Shown in pieces: positions 1 through 8,155 of a DNA stretch of 47,148 nucleotides. The stretch is from an uncultured Dorea sp. (lineage in GTDB: Bacteria; Bacillota; Clostridia; Lachnospirales; Lachnospiraceae). The stretch spans positions 1-47,148 of the forward strand of contig NZ_CAKRAH010000019.1 of assembly GCF_934294775.1 (NCBI RefSeq), read 5' to 3'. Under the pieces are notes generated by a model. That model ran no database searches, was not told the origin of the DNA, and saw only the letters and a list, made by a program, of their open reading frames with translations. The translations under genes were made by a program, and so were the position numbers. Numbering within the stretch: position 1 is the stretch's first letter; each line of letters opens with the position of its first letter.

Positions 1-291
1 CATTTATAGGCACTGTAGGAATATCCGACACCGGCGGCATTTGGCATGAGAAAGTCTTCGTACATAGATCCGGATACCGGGACTTTTTTGAAGCAGAGGC
101 GTATGACCGGCAAAATGCATATACAGAAGTTCTTTTCCTTCTTTTTGCAGCTGGTTATAAAGCGGAGTTACAAATTGCAGATAATCATCCATGCTGGATA
201 CCTGCCAGACAACATTATCACCCATCCGAATGGAATCGAGCATGGAGTCAAGTCCCGGAAGGCCGGACTGGATTCGTTCAAATGTACTCAT
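1..291 (-). pseudogene. Remnant of PEP synthase-like (PEP/pyruvate-binding) protein, internally deleted and frameshifted
   Basis: The minus-strand reading starts at 291 with MSTFERIQSG and the segment LGDNVVWQVS-like (here MGDNVVWQVS), which I recognise as the N-terminus of large Lachnospiraceae PEP/pyruvate-binding-domain proteins. After HTPLLQK (about residue 69) the frame runs into unrelated residues and stops at 4-6. In the next frame the sequence from about position 90 to 1 reads VSGSMYEDFLMPNAAGVGYS, which resembles a much later part of the same family. The junction falls at a run of six A (84-89 on the + strand). This looks like a large internal deletion plus a frame change, so the gene is probably dead. 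The rest lies beyond the left edge. A plausible ribosome binding site (AAGGGA) precedes the ATG. The family call rests on memory of homologues. Confidence 0.6.
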
Positions 292-380
292 AGATTCACG
301 TCCCTTCTGTAAAATACTATATATATTGTATTATACAGAATAATTGAGAAAAATAATATAAAGTCTGGGCAGAATTTTGC

Positions 381-409
381 TTGAAAAATGTGACTCCAGC
401 ATCTAGAAT
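381..409 (+). promoter_or_regulatory. Predicted sigma-A promoter of the manganese transporter gene
   Basis: A -35 TTGAAA (381-386) and a -10 TAGAAT (404-409) are separated by 17 nt. They lie 43 nt upstream of the preferred start codon of the next gene. Confidence 0.55.
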
Positions 410-451
410 AAGAATGTTATCAAAAAAATGAATAAAGGAGAGACAATAGTA

Positions 452-1303
452 ATGGAAATGCTTGTTGACGTATTATTAGATGCAGCGATTGATTGTGTAA
501 AGATGCTTCCGTTTTTGTTTGTTGCCTTTCTGCTGATAGAGGCGTTGGAACATTATTCCAGTGATTTTACAAAAAAACTCATGATAAAAGTAGATAAGGC
601 AGGTCCTGTTGTTGGTGCGATTGTAGGATGCATCCCACAGTGTGGATTTTCGGTAATGGCGGCAAATCTGTATTCAGGAGGAATCGTTACGATAGGAACA
701 CTGATTGCAGTATTTCTTGCAACTTCTGATGAAGCGGTACTGATTATTATGGGCAACCCGGAATATGCAGGAAAGATTGGTGTATTACTTCTGGTGAAGG
801 TGATTATTGCAATCGTTGCAGGATATCTTGTGGATATATTCTTTAAGAAAAAAATTGCAGTTCCAAAGCATGAAGGAGAGCTCTGTGATGACTGTGGATG
901 TCATGAACATTCAGCGGGGATTGTAAAACCGGCACTTCGTCATACTGGGAAGATATTTTTATATCTGTTTGTATTTACTGCAATTTTGAATCTTTGTATC
1001 GAGGTACTTGGAATAGATAAAATCTCGGCAATGATGCTTGGAGATACGGTGTTTCAGCCGTTCATTGCAGCATTGATCGGTCTGATCCCGAATTGTGCGG
1101 CATCGGTAATTTTAACCCAGCTTTATCTAAGTGGTGCGATTTCTTTCGCATCTGTAATTGCAGGATTATGTACCGGAGCGGGAATCGGACTTGTAGTACT
1201 GTTTAAGGTGAATCCGGATAAAAAAGAGAACTTAAAGATCATTGCAGTATTATATGGAATTGCAGTCATAGCAGGACTGCTTCTGGAGATTTTTGGTGTA
1301 TAA
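452..1303 (+). CDS. Putative manganese transporter (ArsP_2-like permease)
   Basis: This is an integral membrane protein of about 283 residues with two homologous halves. Each half carries a GxIPxC signature in a membrane segment (VGCIPQCGF near residue 60 and IGLIPNCAA near 212). A hydrophilic loop between them holds CDDCGCHEH, a likely metal ligand cluster. This layout matches the family annotated as putative manganese transporter (ArsP_2), thought to export metal. The open frame begins at 428, but the only good ribosome binding site (AAAGGAG, 434-440) sits before the ATG at 452, so I place the start there. It has its own promoter and appears monocistronic. The family is recognised with good confidence. 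The substrate is inferred from family annotation. Confidence 0.75.
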   Translation: MEMLVDVLLDAAIDCVKMLPFLFVAFLLIEALEHYSSDFTKKLMIKVDKAGPVVGAIVGCIPQCGFSVMAANLYSGGIVTIGTLIAVFLATSDEAVLIIMGNPEYAGKIGVLLLVKVIIAIVAGYLVDIFFKKKIAVPKHEGELCDDCGCHEHSAGIVKPALRHTGKIFLYLFVFTAILNLCIEVLGIDKISAMMLGDTVFQPFIAALIGLIPNCAASVILTQLYLSGAISFASVIAGLCTGAGIGLVVLFKVNPDKKENLKIIAVLYGIAVIAGLLLEIFGV

Positions 1304-1325
1304 ATATAGAGGATTTTGGTTGGAA

Positions 1326-1353
1326 TTGCATTTTTAAAATAATGTGTTATAAT
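1326..1353 (+). promoter_or_regulatory. Predicted promoter of the lysine-rich protein gene
   Basis: TTGCAT (1326-1331) and a perfect TATAAT (1348-1353) are 16 nt apart and lie 47 nt upstream of the start codon at 1401. Confidence 0.5.
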
Positions 1354-1400
1354 ATTGACAACTAGGTAATAAGGCTTAGGAAGATTTAGGAGGAAATAAA

Positions 1401-2087
1401 ATGGCTACAAAAAAAGAAACAACAGCAACTATAAAGGATGTAACTGCTAAGGTATCAGCAAATACAGTAACAGTAAAAGAAGAACCAGCTAAGAAAGAAG
1501 CAGCAGTAAAGGCAGTGACATCAGCAGAGCCAAAGAAGATAGAAAAAGAGCCAGTAAAACCGACAGCAAAAGAAGAGACAGCTAAGCCAGTAGAGACAAA
1601 GGTTGAAAAAGCAGCAGAAGTAAAGACAGAAGAAAAAGTGGAGACAAAGAAAACACCGAAAACTACTGTTGAAAAAGAAACTACAAAGACAGCAGCTACA
1701 AAGACAGAGACAGCAAAAGAAGAACCAGCTAAGAAGACAAGAACAAGAAAAACAACTACAAAAAAAGAGACAGCAGCAAAGAAAACAACTGCTAAGAAGA
1801 CAGAGACAAAGAAAACAGCAGCAAAAGAGACAGCAAAGAAAGAACCAGCTAAGAAAACTACAACAAGAAAGACAACCGCAAAAAAAGAAGTTAAGGTCAA
1901 TGCATATGTTGAATATTTTGGAAAGCAGGTTGAAGAAAAAGAAATCATTGCCAGAGTGAAAAAGGCATGGACTTCATCTGGACATAAAGTTGGAGATATT
2001 AAGACAATGGATCTCTACATAAAACCAGAAGAGGCTGCGGTATATTACGTAATCAACGAGACAGAGACCGGAGCAGTAGCTTTCTAA
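1401..2087 (+). CDS. Lysine/alanine/threonine-rich H1-like protein with C-terminal DUF6465-like domain
   Basis: The 228-residue product has two parts. Residues 1-160 are almost entirely Lys, Ala, Thr and Glu, with repeated KKTTAKK, KKETAAKK and KEEPAKK units like those of histone H1-type nucleoid proteins. Residues 163-228 form a compact domain beginning VNAYVEYFGKQ and ending GAVAF, which I recognise as the DUF6465-type domain common in Lachnospiraceae. The start is fixed by AGGAGG seven bases before the ATG. There is no signal peptide or membrane segment. A DNA- or RNA-binding, nucleoid-associated role is inference from composition only. The base sequence is A-rich because of Lys codons, not obviously because of transfer. 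It appears monocistronic. Confidence 0.7.
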   Translation: MATKKETTATIKDVTAKVSANTVTVKEEPAKKEAAVKAVTSAEPKKIEKEPVKPTAKEETAKPVETKVEKAAEVKTEEKVETKKTPKTTVEKETTKTAATKTETAKEEPAKKTRTRKTTTKKETAAKKTTAKKTETKKTAAKETAKKEPAKKTTTRKTTAKKEVKVNAYVEYFGKQVEEKEIIARVKKAWTSSGHKVGDIKTMDLYIKPEEAAVYYVINETETGAVAF

Positions 2088-2152
2088 GAAAACTGAAATA
2101 TACAGAGAGATGTGGTAGTAACATTTTCTCATGCATACTTTGGAATGAACGG

Positions 2153-2182
2153 GGCTGTGGATCTTTGGATGCACAGCCTTTT
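2153..2182 (+). terminator. Possible weak rho-independent terminator
   Basis: GGCTGTG (2153-2159) and CACAGCC (2172-2178) form a 7-bp stem with a 12-nt loop, followed by only four T. It could end the transcript of the lysine-rich protein gene, but the T tract is short. Confidence 0.35.
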
Positions 2183-2204
2183 CAACGCAAAAGGAGAGTA
2201 GAAT

Positions 2205-3143
2205 ATGAATATGGAAAGTGTAACAAGTATTTTGAATTCGGCAGACGGGCCTACCAGTATTTTTGTTGCAGCCAAGTCGCCGGTAATAACAGGGGTTATG
2301 ATTGCATGTGTAGTTGTGGGCGTGATCATGGCATTATTTGGACTTAAATTAGTAAGAGTGATATCTGCAATCGTAGGTCTGATTGTTGGTGCAGGAGCCG
2401 GAGTGGCAATTGCGATCGCAGCAGGGCTGAATACAACATTATCAATTGCAGTTATAGCGGTTTGTGGAATTGTATTGTGCGTATTATGTGCGGCGTTACG
2501 TAAGTTTGGAATATTCGTTATGACATTCTGCTGTTCATTTGCTACATTTGTTATGTTGATCGAATCAGAAATTCAGGTAGTATTGATCATCTGTGCAGTA
2601 GTATCACTGATACTGGCAATCCTTACAGTGATATTTGCAGAGTTCCTTGTAATCTTTGTGACAGGTATTGTTGGCGGCGTAGAGGCAGGAATGATTCTTC
2701 CATTTTTACTTGGTATGACGAAAGTAACATGGATTGGATATGTTCTGAGCATTGCGATTGCAGTGATCGGTATTGTGATCCAGACTATGATGCAGTCAAG
2801 AAAGATCGGAAGAAAAGAAAAGATCTTTTCGAAAAAGATCAAAGAAGAAGTATCCATGGAATCCGAAGTGGAAAAGGCAAGAATGTGGCTGGAAGAAGAT
2901 GAATCGGAAGAAGAGGAAATGGAAACAACAGAGAATGAAGATGATGTAGCAAGTGGAACCACTGTTACAGAAATTTTCGATATCGATGATCTGGATGCAA
3001 AGAAGAAAGATAATCTGGACAGTGATGAGATTGAACGTATCGATATTCCGGAACCGGAAGAAGGATATCTGGACGATGATGACGATATTGAAATCTTTGA
3101 AACTGGAGAATCCGGAATTACAGAGTTAGATGATATAGATTAA
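2205..3143 (+). CDS. Polytopic membrane protein (TMEM198/DUF4203-like) with acidic C-terminal tail
   Basis: The 312-residue product has seven or so hydrophobic segments between residues 25 and 200, with glycine-rich turns such as GLIVGAGAGVA, a pattern seen in DUF4203/TMEM198-like proteins. A basic stretch (RKIGRKEKIFSKKIKEE, about 204-220) follows. From there to the end the protein is cytoplasmic-type, unstructured and strongly acidic, with runs such as EEDESEEEEME and YLDDDDDIE. Start chosen at the ATG preceded by AAAAGGAGAG. Its function is unknown. The acidic tail could bind metal or basic partners, including the Lys-rich protein encoded just upstream, but that is speculation. Family assignment is moderate. 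Confidence 0.6.
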   Translation: MNMESVTSILNSADGPTSIFVAAKSPVITGVMIACVVVGVIMALFGLKLVRVISAIVGLIVGAGAGVAIAIAAGLNTTLSIAVIAVCGIVLCVLCAALRKFGIFVMTFCCSFATFVMLIESEIQVVLIICAVVSLILAILTVIFAEFLVIFVTGIVGGVEAGMILPFLLGMTKVTWIGYVLSIAIAVIGIVIQTMMQSRKIGRKEKIFSKKIKEEVSMESEVEKARMWLEEDESEEEEMETTENEDDVASGTTVTEIFDIDDLDAKKKDNLDSDEIERIDIPEPEEGYLDDDDDIEIFETGESGITELDDID

Positions 3144-3148
3144 AGTAT

Positions 3149-3243
3149 AACACCTCAATTCCGCTCATTTTTCTACGAAAAAATGGCTGCTTTTCGGTGT
3201 TTTGCGGGTCAATAAGTCATGCTTTCGCATGACCTTTTGACCC
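3149..3243 (+). repeat. Structured intergenic element with nested hairpins and pseudoknot potential
   Basis: Just after the stop codon, CATTTTT (3166-3172) pairs with AAAAATG (3179-3185). A two-tier hairpin follows: GGGTCAA (3206-3212) with TTGACCC (3237-3243), enclosing GTCATGC (3216-3222) with GCATGAC (3227-3233) around a TTTC loop. AACACC (about 3150-3155) can also pair with GGTGTT (3196-3201), crossing a possible CCGC (3161-3164)/GCGG (3204-3207) pairing. The element may serve as a terminator-like 3' end, although no T run follows. I believe similar sequences recur in related genomes, but I cannot search. The rest of the 3144-3536 gap holds repeat copy A and a promoter. Confidence 0.45.
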
Positions 3244-3322
3244 TTGTATCATATTATAAAATGAATAGAAAATGGAAATACTCGTTACTAAAATAAAAGG
3301 TAATGGGTATTTTTTTATACCA

Positions 3323-3361
3323 AAGTATGCAAGAGAAGCTGACAGTGGTAAGTTCTCTGTA
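3323..3361 (+). repeat. Dispersed repeat family 1, copy A
   Basis: The stretch beginning AAGTATGCAAGAGAAGCTG and continuing to the TTCTCTGTA segment resembles segments at 10082-10119, 12921-12960 and 26917-26957. It is the most diverged copy. No function can be assigned. Confidence 0.5.
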
Positions 3362-3476
3362 TCGCCATGTGTCCGGAAGAAACTGCAGGTGGTGGTCTCT
3401 ATAAAGTGCCACAGGCTGCAAGAAGGAAAATATAACAAATTAAGAAAGATATAAGAAAGCAGAAACGGCACATTTA

Positions 3477-3504
3477 TTGTATTTTATAAGGGATGTGCTA
3501 TAAT
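3477..3504 (+). promoter_or_regulatory. Predicted promoter of the PHP-domain gene
   Basis: TTGTAT (3477-3482) and TATAAT (3499-3504) with a 16-nt spacer lie 32 nt before the start codon at 3537. Confidence 0.55.
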
Positions 3505-3536
3505 GTTGTTAAGAATAAAGTTAAGGAGGCTTACTT

Positions 3537-4370
3537 ATGAAGATAGACATGCATTGTCACGTCCGGGAAGGATCGGTTGACAGCCGGGTAAGCTTGGATG
3601 AATACATCACAACCTTAAAAGAAAAAGGATTCGATGGGATGTTGATCACAGATCATGATACGTATCATGGTTACCGTCACTGGAAATATCAGATGAAAGG
3701 AAAGGTGCATCAGGACTTTGTAGTACTGAAAGGAATCGAGTATGATACATTGGACGCCGGGCACATCATCTGTATTATGCCGGAAGGTGTGAAGATGCGC
3801 CTCCTGGAAGTGAAAGGACTGCCATTGTCTGTGCTGATCGACTTTGTGCACAGACACGGAGGAATTCTGGGACCGGCTCATCCTTGTGGAGAAAAATATC
3901 TGAGCTTTACGAACACGAGCAGATTTTACAAATCACCGGAACTGATCAAAAGATTTGATTTTATTGAGGCATTTAATGCCTGCGAGTCAGCAGAATCAAA
4001 CGAAGGAGCAAGAAAGCTTGCAGAAAAGTATAAAAAGCCGGGAATCGGAGGAAGTGATGCGCACAGACCGGACTGTATCGGGACGGGGTATACGATACTG
4101 CCGGAGAGAGTGACCTGTGAGACGGAGCTGATCGCACTGATACGAAATAAGGCGGCGATCGAAGCAGGTGGTGTGTTGTATGGTAAGACGGCAAAAGACA
4201 AGATGGGACCGGCGCACAAGATTCTGACCTATTCTTTCTGGTTTTATAATAAAGGCGGAGCACTCCTAAAGAAGCATAAAAGAACCATGAAAGGGCAGAT
4301 TGAGAATCCGGCAACGCCGATTGACCCGATTGAGATACCATATCTGCATAACATAAAGAAAATAAAATAA
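3537..4370 (+). CDS. PHP domain metal-dependent phosphoesterase
   Basis: The 277-residue cytoplasmic protein carries the ordered motifs of the PHP (polymerase and histidinol phosphatase) fold: DMHCHV at residues 4-9, TDHDTYHGY near 38, KGIEYD near 63, GPAHPCG near 112 and GGSDAH near 172. These His/Asp/Glu residues normally bind two or three metal ions and hydrolyse phosphoesters. Related stand-alone PHP proteins act on nucleotides such as 3',5'-bisphosphates, but the substrate cannot be read from this sequence. A strong AAGGAGG precedes the ATG. It has its own promoter and is followed by an AT-rich inverted repeat, so it is probably transcribed alone. Confidence 0.8.
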   Translation: MKIDMHCHVREGSVDSRVSLDEYITTLKEKGFDGMLITDHDTYHGYRHWKYQMKGKVHQDFVVLKGIEYDTLDAGHIICIMPEGVKMRLLEVKGLPLSVLIDFVHRHGGILGPAHPCGEKYLSFTNTSRFYKSPELIKRFDFIEAFNACESAESNEGARKLAEKYKKPGIGGSDAHRPDCIGTGYTILPERVTCETELIALIRNKAAIEAGGVLYGKTAKDKMGPAHKILTYSFWFYNKGGALLKKHKRTMKGQIENPATPIDPIEIPYLHNIKKIK

Positions 4371-4394
4371 TAAGAGATGTCTGGCAGTATGGAC

Positions 4395-4470
4395 AAGCTG
4401 CATAAAAATGAGCAATATATAATTCACTTTCCGGTTATTAAAAAGAATTATGTATTGCTCATTCTGCTTA
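4395..4470. repeat. Long AT-rich inverted repeat between PHP gene and leuC
   Basis: GAGCAATATATAATTC (4410-4425) pairs almost fully with GAATTATGTATTGCTC (4445-4460), and weaker pairing extends outwards to AAGC and GCTT. No T run follows on the + strand. On the minus strand the stem is followed by ATTTTTAT, so it reads better as a minus-strand terminator, although no minus gene is present. It may still block read-through into leuC. Confidence 0.5.
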
Positions 4471-4503
4471 AAAAGTGCAGGAAATATTGGATTGTATTAA
4501 GAA

Positions 4504-4559
4504 AAATTATGCACGAAAATGTATAATTTATTGCACGAGATATTTTAGTGTGCTAAAAT
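4504..4559 (+). promoter_or_regulatory. leuC promoter with upstream dyad (possible operator)
   Basis: TTGCAC (4531-4536) and TAAAAT (4554-4559) are 17 nt apart. Immediately upstream, AAATTAT (4504-4510) and ATAATTT (4523-4529) form an inverted repeat around a GCACGAAA core that partly recurs as GCACGAGA at the -35. The predicted leader is only about 35 nt, so there is no room for a T-box or attenuator. Control, if any, is probably by a DNA-binding protein. Confidence 0.5.
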
Positions 4560-4601
4560 ACTCCGTAAGACTATCAGAAATCAAGGAGGTACAGGTGTGT
4601 T

Positions 4602-5876
4602 ATGGGAATGACGATGACACAGAAGATACTGGCAGCTCACGCAGGTCTTGAAAGCGTAACAGCAGGTCAGTTAATAGAAGCAAAATTAGATGTAGTCATG
4701 GCGAATGATATTACAGGACCGATGGCCCTGCCGATATTCAGACAGATGGCAGACAAGGTATTTGATAAAGATAAGGTGGTACTGGTTCCAGATCATTTTA
4801 CACCAAATAAAGACATCAAATCAGCAGAGAACTCAAAGGCAATCCGTGAGTTTGCAAAAGATCAGGGACTCAGCTGGTATTTTGAACAGGGAAAATCAGG
4901 AGTAGAACATGCAATTCTTCCGGAAGCAGGTGTAGTTGCAGCCGGTGAATGTATTATCGGTGCAGATTCGCACACATGTACATACGGAGCTCTTGGGGCA
5001 TTCTCTACAGGAGTTGGTACAACAGATATCGCAACAGGTATGGCAATGGGAGAACTGTGGTTCAAAGTTCCAAGCGCGATCAAATTCGTACTGACAGGAA
5101 AGCCGGGCAAATATGTAAGCGGTAAAGATATCATCATCCACATCATCGGAAAGATTGGTGTAGACGGTGCACTTTACAAATCTATGGAATTTACCGGAGA
5201 CGGAATCAAGAATCTTACAATGGCAGACAGATTTACCATGGCGAATATGGCAATCGAAGCTGGTGCTAAGAACGGAATTTTCCCGGTAGACGAAAAGACA
5301 GAAGAATACTTAAAAGAACATACAAAGAAATCGTACACAGTATATGAAGCAGATGAAGATGCAGAATACGAAAGCGTTGTAGAAATCGACCTTTCTGAAG
5401 TCCGTCCGACGGTAGCATTCCCACATCTTCCGGGTAATGCAAAGACCATCGATGAGATCGAGGCTATGGAGCCGATCAAGATCGATCAGGTTGTAATCGG
5501 ATCTTGTACAAATGGAAGAATGGAAGATATGAGAAAGGCAGCAGCTATTCTTCAGGGACATACGGTTCATCCGGATGTGCGTGTTATGGTAGTTCCGGCA
5601 ACACAGAAGATCTACAAACAGTGTATCAGAGAGGGACTTCTTGAAATCTTTGTTGATGCAGGATGTGCGGTTAACACACCAAGCTGCGGACCATGTATGG
5701 GTGGACATATGGGTGTTATGGCAGCCGGTGAAAAATGCGTATCTACAACAAACCGTAACTTCGTAGGAAGAATGGGACATGTAGATTCCCTGATCTATCT
5801 GGCATCACCTGAAGTAGCAGCAGCAAGTGCAATCGCAGGATATATCGCAAACCCAGAGAAAGTAGGTGACAAATAA
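4602..5876 (+). CDS. leuC: 3-isopropylmalate dehydratase large subunit
   Basis: The enzyme isomerises 2-isopropylmalate to 3-isopropylmalate in leucine synthesis, acting as a dimer with LeuD. The 424-residue length fits the shorter LeuC class of clostridia and archaea rather than the 466-residue enterobacterial form. The three 4Fe-4S ligands are visible: Cys302 in IGSCTNGR, and Cys362 and Cys365 in SCGPCMGG. AAGGAGG precedes the ATG by about 12 nt. Two further in-frame ATGs (4608, 4614) make the exact start uncertain by up to four residues. The stop overlaps the leuD start by one base, so the pair is translationally coupled. leuA and leuB are not in this window. Confidence 0.93.
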   Translation: MGMTMTQKILAAHAGLESVTAGQLIEAKLDVVMANDITGPMALPIFRQMADKVFDKDKVVLVPDHFTPNKDIKSAENSKAIREFAKDQGLSWYFEQGKSGVEHAILPEAGVVAAGECIIGADSHTCTYGALGAFSTGVGTTDIATGMAMGELWFKVPSAIKFVLTGKPGKYVSGKDIIIHIIGKIGVDGALYKSMEFTGDGIKNLTMADRFTMANMAIEAGAKNGIFPVDEKTEEYLKEHTKKSYTVYEADEDAEYESVVEIDLSEVRPTVAFPHLPGNAKTIDEIEAMEPIKIDQVVIGSCTNGRMEDMRKAAAILQGHTVHPDVRVMVVPATQKIYKQCIREGLLEIFVDAGCAVNTPSCGPCMGGHMGVMAAGEKCVSTTNRNFVGRMGHVDSLIYLASPEVAAASAIAGYIANPEKVGDK

Positions 5877-6367
5877 TGAAAGCTTTAGGACACGTTTTTA
5901 AATATGGAGATAACGTAGATACAGACGTAATCATTCCGGCAAGATACCTGAACTCTTATGATGCACAGGAACTTGCAAGTCACGCAATGGCTGATATTGA
6001 TCCGGAATTCGTTAACAAAGTACAGCCTGGAGATATCATTGTTGCCAATAAGAACTTTGGATGCGGATCATCAAGAGAACATGCACCACTGTGTCTTAAA
6101 ACAGCAGGAGTAAGCTGTGTAATCGCAGAGACATTTGCAAGAATTTTCTACCGTAATTCGATCAACATCGGACTTCCGATCATTGAATGTCCGGAAGCAG
6201 CAAAAGCAATTGAAGCAGGAGATGAAGTGGAAATTGATTTTGACAGCGGAAAGATCTACGACAGAACAAAAGGAACAGAGTTCCAGGGACAGCCATTCCC
6301 GGAATTCATGCAGAAACTGATCACAGCAGGTGGATTGGTAAAATACACAAACAGCAAGAGAAAGTAA
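5876..6367 (+). CDS. leuD: 3-isopropylmalate dehydratase small subunit
   Basis: The 163-residue product is the small (swivel) subunit that completes the LeuCD active site. It has the family's YGDNVDTDVIIPARYLN start near residue 10, the swivelling loop NKNFGCGSSREHAP near 58-71 and the FYRNSINIGLP segment. Its length is normal for the short LeuD class. The ATG shares one base with the leuC TAA, so expression is coupled. thrC follows after 22 nt with its own ribosome binding site. Confidence 0.93.
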   Translation: MKALGHVFKYGDNVDTDVIIPARYLNSYDAQELASHAMADIDPEFVNKVQPGDIIVANKNFGCGSSREHAPLCLKTAGVSCVIAETFARIFYRNSINIGLPIIECPEAAKAIEAGDEVEIDFDSGKIYDRTKGTEFQGQPFPEFMQKLITAGGLVKYTNSKRK

Positions 6368-6389
6368 TCAATATAAGGAGAGAGTTGGC

Positions 6390-7877
6390 ATGGGTTTATA
6401 TTACAAAAGTACAAGAAATTCGAATCTGAAAGTAACAGCATCTGAAGCAATCTTAAAAGGACTGGCTCCGGACGGAGGACTTTTTGTACCATCCGAACTT
6501 CCAAAACTGGATGTATCAATGTCTGATCTGAAAGGAAAGACATATCAGGAAATCGCTTATCTCGTAATGAAGCAGTTCCTGACGGATTTTACAGAAGAAG
6601 AGCTGAAAAACTGTATTAACAAAGCATATGACAGTAAGTTCGATACAGAAGAGATTGCTCCACTTGTAAAAGTAGACGATACATATTATATGGAACTATT
6701 CCATGGTGCAACGATTGCATTTAAGGATATGGCATTATCGATTCTGCCACATCTGATGACAACTTCAGCTAAGAAAAATAATGTAAAAAATGAGATCGTA
6801 ATTCTGACTGCCACATCCGGAGATACTGGAAAAGCTGCACTTGCAGGATTTGCAGACGTAGAAGGAACAAGAATCATTGTATTCTATCCAAAGAACGGAG
6901 TCAGCAAAGTACAGGAACTTCAGATGGTAACACAGAAAGGACAGAACGTAGACGTAGTAGCAATCCATGGCAACTTTGATAACGCTCAGAGTGGTGTAAA
7001 AGCAATGTTCGAAGACAAAGAACTTGCAGAGCAGCTTGCAAAGAACGGATATCAGTTCTCATCAGCAAACTCTATCAATATCGGACGTCTGGTTCCACAG
7101 GTTGTATATTATGTAAATGCATATGCAAAACTTCTGGAAAATGAAGAGATTGAAGACGGCGAGCAGATCAATGTTGTAGTTCCGACAGGAAACTTTGGAA
7201 ATATCCTGGCTGCTTACTATGCAAAACAGATGGGAGTTCCGATCGACAAGCTCGTATGTGCGTCAAATGATAATAAAGTCTTATTTGATTTCTTCCAGAC
7301 AGGAGATTACGATAAGAACAGAGAGTTCATTCTGACAACATCACCATCTATGGATATCCTGATCTCAAGCAACCTGGAACGTCTGATCTACAGAATCAGC
7401 GGAGACGATGACCAGAAGACAAAAGACATGATGGAAGCGCTGAAATCAGCTGGAAAATACACGATCACAGAAGATATGAAAGCGCGTCTGGATGATTTTG
7501 CCGCAGGATATGCAACGGAAGAAGAGTGTGCGGAAAATATCAAAAAAGTATATGACAAGACAGGATATGTCATGGATACACACACAAGTGTAGCTTCTTA
7601 TGTATGTGACTGTTATCAGAAGAACAGCGGGGATACAAAGAAATGTGTCATTGCCTCTACAGCAAGCCCGTACAAATTCGTAAAGAGCGTTATGAGTGCA
7701 ATCGATAAAAAATACGAGGAACAGGATGAATTCAGTCTTTTAAGCGTACTGGAAGAGACTTCAGGACGCGAGATGCCACAGGCAATCAAGGATATTCTGA
7801 ATGCCAATATCCTTCATGATCTGGAATGTGATGCAGATAAGATGAAAGAAATGGTGCAGGGGATTCTGGAAGTATAG
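6390..7877 (+). CDS. thrC: Threonine synthase
   Basis: This PLP enzyme converts O-phosphohomoserine to threonine. At 495 residues it belongs to the longer ThrC class. The start MGLYYKSTRN and the LAPDGGLFVP segment near residue 29 are typical. The PLP lysine is Lys112 in FHGATIAFKD, and the phosphate-binding loop is TATSGDTGKAAL near 138. VPTGNFGNILAAYYA near 268 is also conserved. A GGAGAG ribosome binding site precedes the ATG. The 22-nt gap after leuD and the strong terminator after it indicate a leuC-leuD-thrC transcript, joining leucine and threonine synthesis in one unit. Confidence 0.93.
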   Translation: MGLYYKSTRNSNLKVTASEAILKGLAPDGGLFVPSELPKLDVSMSDLKGKTYQEIAYLVMKQFLTDFTEEELKNCINKAYDSKFDTEEIAPLVKVDDTYYMELFHGATIAFKDMALSILPHLMTTSAKKNNVKNEIVILTATSGDTGKAALAGFADVEGTRIIVFYPKNGVSKVQELQMVTQKGQNVDVVAIHGNFDNAQSGVKAMFEDKELAEQLAKNGYQFSSANSINIGRLVPQVVYYVNAYAKLLENEEIEDGEQINVVVPTGNFGNILAAYYAKQMGVPIDKLVCASNDNKVLFDFFQTGDYDKNREFILTTSPSMDILISSNLERLIYRISGDDDQKTKDMMEALKSAGKYTITEDMKARLDDFAAGYATEEECAENIKKVYDKTGYVMDTHTSVASYVCDCYQKNSGDTKKCVIASTASPYKFVKSVMSAIDKKYEEQDEFSLLSVLEETSGREMPQAIKDILNANILHDLECDADKMKEMVQGILEV

Positions 7878-7928
7878 AAGAGATTTCTATTAAAAATAAA
7901 GAAAATTCATAATTGATAAAAAGTATTA

Positions 7929-7962
7929 AATGCAAGATTTGATTTCAAATCTTGCATTTTTT
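7929..7962 (+). terminator. Strong rho-independent terminator after thrC
   Basis: TGCAAGATTTGA (7931-7942) and TCAAATCTTGCA (7945-7956) form a perfect 12-bp stem with a 2-nt loop, extended by flanking A-T pairs and followed by six T. Confidence 0.85.
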
Positions 7963-8047
7963 GCTTCATAACGAGAAAAAAGTATTGAAAATAAAAGATT
8001 TATGAATAAAACTTGCAAAAACGCATTGTGAAAAGATTGTTAAAGTG

Positions 8048-8076
8048 TTGACTTTTGCGTAGAAAAATGCAATAAT
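8048..8076 (+). promoter_or_regulatory. Predicted promoter of pckA
   Basis: TTGACT (8048-8053) and AATAAT (8071-8076) are separated by 17 nt. The implied leader is about 75 nt. Confidence 0.55.
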
Positions 8077-8155
8077 AAAGCAAATGCTGTTGTGGGAGAA
8101 TATGAAAAAACAAAATTTATAAATATACAGCAGCAAATAAAAGAAAAGAGGTTAA

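Noticed and set aside
1376..1959. Long minus-strand and alternate-frame open frames over the lysine-rich gene
   Set aside because: They arise from the biased A-rich codons of the real gene and give low-complexity Val/Phe/Ser or Gln/Arg products.
3272..3454. 60-codon open frame on the + strand
   Set aside because: It has no ribosome binding site and mostly reads through dispersed repeat copy A; no domain is recognisable.
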